Positions 49,850 through 59,800 of a stretch of 64,000 nt of DNA are shown here, piece by piece. The stretch's first letter is position 1. Each line of letters opens with the position of its first letter. The DNA lies in contig NC_049980.1 in assembly GCF_000003815.2 (NCBI RefSeq), positions 926,447-990,446 of the forward strand. The letters are read 5' to 3'. The notes beneath the pieces are model-generated. The model did not search any database. It was given only the letters and a program-made list of their open reading frames with translations, and was not told the origin of the DNA. Made by a program: the position numbers and the translations under genes. The DNA is from Branchiostoma floridae (taxonomy: Eukaryota > Chordata > Leptocardii > Amphioxiformes > Branchiostomatidae).

Positions 49850-51950
49850 ACCAGTTTGGCATAACTGAATAAAAGTGTTTTAAAACTGGAGATATGCGGG
49901 TCCAGATGTCTTACTGAGAGATGACTGTGGTGTGATAGATGGCGGTTGGCTGAGGAATGAGTCCACCCTGCTCTGTACTTTATTTTCGTCCCAGCCCGAG
50001 ACTTTGCATAATGACGCTACATTTTCAGCGGCAATATTCAGCAAATTGCAGTTCTCGACAAGTGAGCTTGAAGTCGCATGTAAGAAAAGGGGCTCGAAAA
50101 GGAAATGCCGCAAGTGAAAAGTCATCTCGGGTAAATAGTTCAAGAAATCTTTTCCATAGAGGTTACAATGGTTGTGAAAATCTGAGTTTGTTTTCCTCGG
50201 AAGTGTTATACATAGCATAGCATTTGGTAGACTAAGAAATCCAGTGTGGAACCGCAAGGATATCAGTAGATGTTGTGATATCCGTCATTGCCAGGTACGT
50301 ATACTCCCTATCGCCACATATGCTTGTGTGACAGGGACCCTGGAGTGGTCACATGAGCTCCTTCTGTTAGCTTTCGATTTCAGACACCTAGGGGCGTTTC
50401 TCTGTATTGCATTCCAAGATCGTGTACCACAATTGAAGCATCAAAGCTAGACATGGATTAGAACACTCTTTTGGTTGATACAATTTTGGTAATAAGACTA
50501 AGGTGGTTCAGACTGGTATTAAAGAGACCCCCAGTCACATTAGTCCCATAAGCCTACTACCAGGAGTTTCAAAAAATGATTTTACAAAATTACAAAAGAC
50601 ACGGGACTGGGTCTCAAGTTTGCGGAAACAGGTGCTAAGGACCATACAACTTGAACAGCCCTGACGTAGAGAGGCGAGGGGCCAGTCTCTGGCCTTAGCA
50701 CGTGGGTAGGGCAGGCAAGCAGGTAACACTTTGCTTCTTGGCCCGGGCAGAGCGAGGTATCAAAGATTGTGTCCTTTGATAACAAAGGACACAAACGAAG
50801 CTTTGATAAGCTTGAAAATGTTTTGATCGGTTTGGGGAAATGTTTAGCTCTGTTAAAAGCCCTATATCCCAGGGTACACTGAGAAGTATCTTGCAGAAGT
50901 TAGGGAGAACTGTTCTAGGTCGGAAATCTTGTAAGAAATCGTAGGCTGGATTACCGTAACGTGTTAGTTCGCTATTGTATTAGACGGATTTATCATCTCT
51001 AGTTGAATCACCCGACACAAGTACCCTTACAGACTTTTACACCGGATCCCAACATCGAAGCTGTGATGTGGAACACTATTTTTGTCTTTTGTTTCCATCT
51101 TGGGCTTACCGCTATCTCTATTGAGGAAAAAAAAATCGTCTTTGAACTGTTGAGAGGTCGTCCGGACTCAGAATATTACTTTTGGGCATTATGCATCTCC
51201 CAGGTCGCGGTGAGCGTTTGGAACAGTTTTGCACTGCACTTGTGCAAGCCTGGTGTCTTTCCATATTGTTGTGTCGGTAAGTCGAGTTCTATTAAGCAGG
51301 AAGAGTGGCAAATATGAGCATCTCCGTCCTCTGAAAGGTTGGGAATCAGCATCGTCAAGCGGATCCTTGAAAGTTGAGGTTGGATAAGGCTCGGGGTCGT
51401 TGGGCATAGAGACAGTCGAGGCTCAAGACAAATCGTCCTGCGATGCGAGGGAAAAATAGTTTTCTTTTACCTCTAACGCGGATAATTCAGACCTAGGCTT
51501 GGCCGTCTCCATATCGATCTTCCTTCAAGTGACCGTAGAGGAACGGTTTTGAGATAACAATTTTGCGATGCTTCCTCCATTTTGTTTGTCGTACAGCAAA
51601 AGATGAGAGTGGGCCATAAATGAGTGTTGGGTTGTTTGAGAGTGGGTACCGTACAAGGGAGAGGCAGCGTGAGAGGTAAGATGAGAAAGGAGTTACATGA
51701 GAGAAGGGAGTTGAGAGAGGGGAAATGAGAGATGGGGAGTTGAGAGAGAATAATGAGAAAGGGTGTGATGAAAGAGGTAAAGAGGGAGCGGATGACAAGT
51801 GTTCTTCCAAAGGAATGTTACATTAACCAGATAGATCCAGATACGAACGCATTGATCTATACAGACACAGACACGTTGATGCATTACGCTGAAGGGCGGT
51901 TACGTTAGCTAGATATCTATACTAATTATAGATACTGATACAGGTACAAA
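49850..51950. other. intergenic region without recognised gene
   Basis: No conserved exon was found. It contains a purine-rich tract of GAGAGAGG/GAGTTGAGAGAG words at about 51640-51790 on the + strand. Confidence 0.4.
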
Positions 51951-52011
51951 GTTAAGGGGTTCAAAGGGAAAAGGAAGGGCTCAATAGCCAGAGATGGCAA
52001 AGGCGGAAGAC

Positions 52012-52358
52012 GACGATTTCCGCATCACTCATACTGGAGGGCCAATAATTACGCACCTCAAAAAGGATACTATTTGAGGTGCACAATGATTGGCCCGAAA
52101 AGTATGACGTCACTCCCCCTATAAATAAGAGATGCGCGCAGGAATATATCATTCTTCTGTGTGTTGGCCCTCCGGCAAAGTCTGGAGCCTGAAGCGTCCC
52201 ACCCACCCGCCCATCGACAAGTTTTCTGCTTTATGTGGAATTAGGCATCTGCTTCAGGATGGTCGCTTTAGCACATAGGTGACTTTAGGCTCCAGACGAC
52301 GATTTCCGCATCACTCATACTGGAGGGCCAATAATTACGCACCTCAAAAAGGATACTG
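52012..52358. repeat. direct repeat flanking the second promoter-like block
   Basis: A 60-bp sequence (GACGATTTCCGCATCACTCA, TACTGGAGGGCCAATAATTA, CGCACCTCAAAAAGGATACT) is present at 52012-52070 and again at 52295-52357. Its GGCCAAT...CACCTCAAA end is the inverted counterpart of the TTTGAGGTGC...GATTGGCC start of the promoter-like block between them. GTCTGGAGCC near 52180 is also mirrored by GGCTCCAGAC near 52287. Confidence 0.75.
52069..52176 (+). promoter_or_regulatory. promoter-like block, copy 2
   Basis: Same 108 bp as at 46661-46768: inverted CCAAT, CRE at 52105-52112, TATAAATA at 52120-52127. The sequences diverge right after CCCTCCGGC. The upstream side here contains an inverted CCAAT-containing arm, so the block might fire in both directions. 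Confidence 0.55.
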
Positions 52359-52379
52359 TTCGTTCTTCGCCATGTTTGA

Positions 52380-53440
52380 ATCTGCCGGTTATCGTATTGA
52401 CGTCACTTTCTACCTTGTTTGCACCGCTGCCATGTCAACGTACGTTACCAAGGCAACACCTTCGACCTGTCGGACGTACAGAGTCCCACGCATGCTCTTT
52501 GCGCTGTGGCAAATTATATCTAGCCAAGGAGCGATTGATACAAGGTCTTGGAGGTGTCTGATATTAAGAAAACGTCATTCGATAGGAGGTGAGTCTATTT
52601 TTGCATTGTTTTGTTCAATGTAATCGTACAAAACATCGTTGTGGCCCCGACCACTTACTTTGCCCCCCTTTAGTTAATGTTTAGCGCACTGAACGTGGTT
52701 TCAGGAATAGAAAAATACGAGCAATTTCTACGTAATTAGCTACTAACCATGCGTAATACTGGTATTGTATTCGCGTACGCTGCATTAGAATTTACATTGA
52801 TAAAGGTGGGGTCACACATGCGTATAAATTCAAGTCCGTTTGAGGTGCGTAAGAAGCTCTTAGTCACTACCAGGCTCCACAGGTCGAGGGGAAAATAGCA
52901 CAAATTGGACAAATATAGATACATAACATGCCAGATGAGTTAGCTGACCGAGAAGTATGGTTAGCGACACAGCTAACTCGTCTGACATGTAACCTGTTTA
53001 CGTTTGTCCAATTTCTATTATTTTTCCAACAACCTGTGGGGCCTAGTGGAGGTAAATACTCCCATGCGCGCCTCATACGGACTGAAATATGTGTGACCCC
53101 ACCTTTATGGACGAATGGTGTTCAGTGAACATCCTGCGTATACCACTTGTACGTTTTGTTACATTTCTTCGAAGCCGCGGTTGTATACAGATCTGTTCAA
53201 AGGCAAACTGTATAGCTCCGTGTTATGTAGAATGGCATGTTGAGGTAGAGAGTCGTTTAATAATTAACCGGGCAAACAAAGACTTTGTCACAGGAAAAGC
53301 TCTATGTATAGACTGGACAGTCCGCGGGCTAAGCCATAGATAAATTTGTATACTGACCAAACACAGGCTATAAGGTATAACATTACGGTTCATTTATAAG
53401 TAAAATTTAGATTCTTCAAACGGTGAAATATAACCTGTCA
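52380..53440. other. intergenic region without recognised gene
   Basis: No conserved exon was seen. An inverted match exists between GGTGGGGTCACACATGCGTA near 52806 and GTGTGACCCCACC near 53089, with AGCTAACTCG/GAGTTAGCT inside, so 52800-53105 is probably another inverted-repeat element. Confidence 0.45.
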
Positions 53441-53444
53441 GGTC

Positions 53445-53777
53445 TTCACAACCTCTTTTTATTCTTCTGCAGACGTTTCGGTGACTGTCTGTCACCTTCA
53501 TCGGTGCAAAATGAGCAGTAATGAATAGAGACGAAGGGGGGTATAAACTTAGCCATGTTTGGGACCGCATCCTTGCCACTACGTCACAAAGTGGCAAGGA
53601 TGATTAACGTATCACGTTCGAGAACATTCCATGTCAAGTAATTACGTCACAATAGGTTTAGTTCGATTTGCACTGTATAGGTCATATCGCACCGAGTAAC
53701 GTTAGTATATTTCATTTTGCACTGATGAAGGTGACAGTCACCGAAGCGTCTGCAGAAGAATAAAAAGAGGTTGTGAA
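53445..53777. mobile_element. inverted-repeat element, CGAAACGT family
   Basis: TTCACAACCTCTTTTTATTC and TTCTGCAGACGTTTCGGTGA on the left are mirrored by TCACCGAAGCGTCTGCAGAA and GAATAAAAAGAGGTTGTGAA on the right. A second GGTGACAGTCACC palindrome lies in each arm. It ends about 120 bp before the start codon of the BK-beta-like gene. Confidence 0.75.
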
Positions 53778-53899
53778 ACGAAGAAGACTGTTCGATCATA
53801 CATTTTAGACTGACGTCATAGTTTTACAAGAATGACCAACGCTTGCAACGATGTTTTTTGTAGTTTCTCTCGTTTCACCGACACAACGTGAAGCTAGCA

Positions 53900-56800
53900 A
53901 TGACTTCTGATCGATCATCCCAAGAGCGAGAGAAGTGTAAGATTGTCACGTGGGTCTGGGTCTCCGTGTCGCTGGCAATCTGTTGTCTGGTGGCCCTTAT
54001 TGTTCTGGGAGTCGTCATCGTCCAACCAGTGGTAGAGACGGACTCACTGTCGTTCCAGGAGGCCAACTGCACAACCGTGAAAAATTACTTCACCGGTATG
54101 TCATCATGTTTTCTGCTCTTATACCCTCGTAATAAGCAGGGACATTCAACAGCGAAACCGTCTGTCTGGATGTACCCTGCTTTCTCAACCGTTACTATTG
54201 GTTCCTGCGGACGTCCCCCCAAACCAGCTGTCAGCCAATCAGAGAATAGGCTTTTCAATTTTCAAAAAGGGTCTAGCATATATAAGGATTAGCTCATTCA
54301 TATTCATAAGCAGGGCGGTCAGGAACTAAGGGTGACGGTTGAGAAAGCAGGGTACATCCAGACAGGCGGTTTCGCTGTCGGATGCCTCTGCGTAGGAGGA
54401 TGCCTCTTCTTTGTATGCTGCTTATTATATAAGGTCAAAGTTTTCTCACTGTTGTCACCGCTGTGTTAAAAGCAACCAAACCTTATTCAAAGTTGACCTT
54501 TTGACCCCTTGTTGTTGGCTACAGTTCGTCAGCGTAATATCCGTCTCTTGTCCGTCTACATTTCCCGCTATCTCTCTCCCTCGGTCACTTTTTTTATTCT
54601 CTCTCTCTATTCTCCTTTATCTCTCTCTTTCACCTTCCTTTCTATTTTCTCCTCTCTCCTGATTGCCTATTTCTCTTCTTTTTTTGCTGTCTATTCCCCT
54701 CTCTCTGTATTTCCCTTTCCTACTTCGCCTATCTCTCTGTATTTCTCCTATTTCTATTTCCCTCTATGTCTATTTCTCTCTTTCTCTCTTTTCTTCCCTT
54801 TTCTCGCCTAACGATAGGAGTGCTAAAGGTATGAACGTTTTCTATCGCCAGGAGAGAAGCCATCTTGCAGCTGTGGTAAGTACTGCCAGTCGTGGTACCC
54901 GTGTGTGCGGTACCTGGTGGACTACGTGCCGGCGTCGGGAGGGAACGGGACCGCGCGGCGGGCAGTCATGTTCGACACCGAGGCCGGTCTGAACAATGGA
55001 CGCTATAGGGGAGAGGTCTGTGAATTTGTTTGTATATGTGTTTGTGTGTTTCGCATAAGGTTTGACAGTATATCAATGACCAAGGGGGCCTTATATACAG
55101 GTTAGGTTCTATACTAATTCCCATGTAGTCCTTGTTTAGAGGTGGCCCTAGTACAGGTATCAATAACCAGGTATTACTCGTGCGGGTTTGATTGCGTATC
55201 GATAGTCAGGTGGTCCTTATGTACAGGTTAGTCTTTATATTATTTGACAGATGGTCCTTTGGTAAAGGTGGCCCTAGTACAGATTCAACTGTATATCAAT
55301 GGCCAGGTAGTTCTTGTACGAGTTTGATTGTATATCAATGACCAGGAGGTCCTTATGTACAGGTTAGACCATATTTCAATCGCCTGATGGTCCTTATGTA
55401 CAGGTGGTCACTGGTACAGGTTTGACAATTCACATTTATCCGGGCGTAACCTATATTCGTTGTAATTGTATTTGTTGAAAGCAGTGTATTTAGGGATATC
55501 AAATCGACTGACGGTATGTAGCTTCAAATTGCAATATATCCAAATCCTGCTGATTAAAACCACCGTCCTTCGTCTAGATATCTTCTCACCCTTCTCACCC
55601 TGACGCCTCTAGGCCTAAGGGCCTGTGAGTTGTTAGCCTCAGGATTTCCTTAAATATCCTGTTTAAAGCAACAACGACGTATATAGGTTACCCCGCGGAT
55701 AAAGGTGAACTAGCGTTATATCAATGGACAGGTCGTCCTCATGTAGAGTGGTACAGGTTTGACGTATGCATTAGCATACAGCTATAGAGAATCGTGGGAC
55801 CGTGTTGCGCAGCGGCAGCGTTTTACCTCAGGACCGAGAGGTCTCAGGTTCAAATCCGGCTGCCGTGTCGCCCTTGTATTTCCTCACTTCCATCTACCCA
55901 GAAGGGAGTGGGTGGACCTGAACAGAGCAAGGTCCGGAGTAGGTAGGACCAGAGACAACCTACTGAAATGGGGACGGGTGAACTCAGCTGAGTGTCGTTG
56001 TGGCCACCCAACCCAAACCATGGGACACATTACGAAGGACTGTGTATTAGGCCCCAGCATCTCCAACCAGGACCTACTAGAAGCTAACGAGAAGGCCGTG
56101 GCCTGGCTGCAGTACTGGCACGGAACGCTATGATGATGACTTCACTCTTGTGAAAATGAGTATCTAGTTTCTGCTTGGGCCGTCTCTCGGATAGGACGTT
56201 AAATCCCGGGCATGGGAAGAGACACACCCCATGCACGTTAAAGAATCCCCACACGTGCGATGGTGCGGTGTGCGTTGGAACAAACCATTCTGTCTGGAGT
56301 TGATTCGCTCCAAATCACCCTAACGTAGGTCGTATCAGTTATACGGTGATTTTCATCATTCACCGTGCCCCGGAGAGGAGATAGGCGCCGCCAGGGGACT
56401 AAAAGCCTGTTGATACAGCATAACACGTTGTGCTGCCCCTACGGCTGATTATTCAGCTATGGGATGATGATGATGATGATAGAGAATCGTACGGGATTGT
56501 AACTTTACTTTATTTCCTTCCTAGGACCGTCAGTGCGCTACAAGACCCTGTGGTGGAGATCGGGGAGACAAGGAGCTGACGAAGTTCAACGACACCTACG
56601 GCGAAGGGCAAACCTACAAGTGCCTGTACAACCCGAGCGACCCTGGCGTAAGTATTACTAGTTAGTAGGCCACAGTAATAGGGCCTTCACACTGAAAACG
56701 AATCAGCAGGAATCAAGCAGAACCAGGCGGAATGAAGTATTTGCAAAATTTGTAGCACATTCGGGGCCATTCGAGTGGGAATTCCAAATGGACCTTATAT

Positions 56801-59800
56801 CCCCTTCACACGAGAAGGAATGAGCCAAAATGCCGTCTAAATGAAAATTCAAAGGGTGCGCCATGACAGTGGTATCGATCAGTGGTAGACTGGTATCACT
56901 TACCACATCGGTGCCACTTTCACTATCGCACTATTTTTACTTCTACAACTAGGGCCATGGTCGATGTTTAGAATCATAGGTAATGATTTGGGAACATTTT
57001 ATTGATTAATGTAGCCGGGAATAGACACCATTCGTCGTATCACTCAAGAACAGGCACGCGGCGCGACAGCAGCTGGTTTACATAAGCATGTATCACACTG
57101 CACCGAAGGACCTGTCACAGTAACACCTAGCACAGCACGAAAACGAATATTCAAGCCTACTTTCCGAAATACTTAAATGTAGCCTAAAGGTTGGAAAATA
57201 TTTCCGCAGAGTTTACGGTATCGTAAAGACCACGGAAACCATGGTTTTACATTTCCGTAACCTTTCCGTATTCGTTAAGGCAAATTAAATACATGTGATA
57301 TCTTTACATATCCTTTAAGCATCCTTATATGTGCCGTATAGATGAAACGGGTATTGCTTATGTGCAAAAACATCTACAGGCTTTGAACCGACTAAACGTT
57401 CACATGCAATTAGTTGAACTCTCGCCTTTTTTAATTTTTTCGTAGTTCTCTAAGGTGGAAATAACATATAGGATATAATATCTTTCCATTGCCTTTCCGT
57501 TACATTTCATCTCATCTTATGTATGTATAGGTGCAAAAATAAGATCAGAATGGTAGCGTTTATCTTTATTTTTTAGAGGAGGCATTGCTTTTGCCAAATT
57601 AAGAGTATTTTCCGCTCAATATACCACATGCGCCTTTCACTAAAGCAGCGGCTTAAAATGATCATGAATAGCTCCTGCTGTGTTAGCGTGTTTAGTTTAA
57701 ACAAGAAAAGAAAATCTCCCCCCGTGTGAAACCTACATATAACAGATACAATCTTTCCGACGTCATTCCGTTGCATTTGAGCTGACTTTACATAAAAGGG
57801 GGGAGGTTTAAGCAAACCTCCCCCTTTTATGTATAGCTGAAAAAAAGATGTCGGAAAGGTAGCGTTAATCTTTATTTGAAGAAAAGGCATTGCTTTTCCC
57901 AAATTACAAGTATTTTCTGCTCAATATACCACATGCGCCTTTCACCAAGCAGCGGCTTCAAATGAATAGCTCCTGTTGTGTTATTTTAGCGTGTTTAGTT
58001 TAAACAAGAAAAAAAGAAACTCCTCCCGTGTGAAACCTACATATAACAGATACAATCTTTCCGACGTCATTCCGTTACATTTGAGCTGACTTTACATAAA
58101 AGGGGGGAGGTTTACGCAAACCTCCCCCCTTGAAATAAAGACGTCGGATAGGTAGCGTTAATCATTATTTGAAAAAGAGGCATTTCTTTTCCCAAATTAA
58201 GAGTATTTTCCGCTCAATATACCACATGCGCTTTTCACTAAAGCAGCGGCTTTAAATGATCATGAATAGCTCCTGCTGTGTTAGCGTGTTTAGTTTAAAC
58301 AAGAAAAGAAAATCTCCTCCCGTGTGAAACCTACATATAACAGATACAAACTTTCCGACGTCATTCCGTTACATTTGAGCTGACTTTACATAAAAGGGGG
58401 GAGGTTTAAGCAAACCTCCCCCCTTTTATCTATAGCTGAAAAAAAGATGACGGAAAGGTAGCGTTAATCTTTATTTGAAGAAAAGGCATTGCTTTTCCCA
58501 AATTACAAGTATTTTCTGCTCAATATACCACATGCGCCTTTCACCAAGCAGCGGCTTCAAATGAATAGCTCCTGTTGTGTTTTTTTAGCGTGTTTAGTTT
58601 CAACAAGAAAAGAAAATCTCCTCCCGTACCGTTTGAAACCTACATATAACAGATACAATCTTTCCGACGTCATTCCGTTACATTTGAGCTGACTTTACAT
58701 AAAAGGGGGGAGGTTTGAGCAAACCTCCCCCCTTTTATGTATAGGTGGGAAAAAAGATGCCGGAAAGGTAGCGTTCATCATTATTCCAAGAAAAGGCATT
58801 GCTTTTCCCAAATTACGAATATTTCCCGCTCAAATATACCAAACACNNNNNNNNNNNNNNNNNNNNNNNNNNNNNNNNNNNNNNNNNNNNNNNNNNNNNN
58901 NNNNNNNNNNNNNNNNNNNNNNNNNNNNNNNNNNNNNNNNNNNNNNAAAAAAAGACAAAAGAAGCCGGGCAGACGGCAGCGTCAGCGTGTTAACCCACCT
59001 CGATAAATAGTCTTCGGGGAGGGAGGCGTAGCCCAAAGAAACCTCCCCCCTTTTATGTATAGGTGGAAAAAAGATGTCGGAAAGGTAGCGTTCATCATTA
59101 TTCTAAGAAAAGGCATTGCTTTTCCCAAATTACGAGTATTTCCCGCTCAATATACCAAATGCGCTCCTCTATAAAGCAGCGGCCCCGCTTGAATAACTCT
59201 TTCTGTGTTAGCGTGTTTGATGAATTCAGGAAAATCAAAATATTCTCATGGGTGAAATCATAGATACAACAGATGGTATCCTTCCGATGCTTTCCGTTAC
59301 GATACCATTGAGCTCACTTTACATAAAAAGGGTCTATGTACGGTTGCAAGAAAGATGTCGAAAATGTAGCGTTTATTTTTTCCAGAAGTATCGTCATCGT
59401 TCCGTTACCTTTGAGCTTACTTTACAGACAACTCTCTGAAATTACTTTACAGAGCTGGCGTTGAAAGCAAGGAGGTTAGATATTAACCTGCCATGTTGAA
59501 AAGAAGGAACTGTCGCCGGGAGCACTGCGTACATGCCCCCGAGGATTCGTGTTCAAAATTACGGCGTGATTCCCGTTCAGGGTAAGAGGAATAGTACTGG
59601 GCGACCTGTCCAGTATGTCGCTCGTGGATGGCTGTGCCCTGCAGCTTGGCATCCCGACGACATAGCGTCCTCACTACCCGGTAACGTATGCATGGGAATA
59701 TAGTGATGGTCGGGTTTGCTGTTCGGAGTTCATATAATCAAGGAGGTTAAAAATCAACCTCCTTGATATAATTGACAAAAAAAAAAACTTTCTTAGCTCC

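Noticed and set aside
49880-50257. 125-codon minus-strand frame
   Set aside because: No family resemblance, no splice context, and comparable overlapping frames exist on the other strand.
54411-54811. Open frames with Ser/Leu/Phe runs in intron 1 of the BK-beta-like gene
   Set aside because: They are translations of a polypyrimidine tract.
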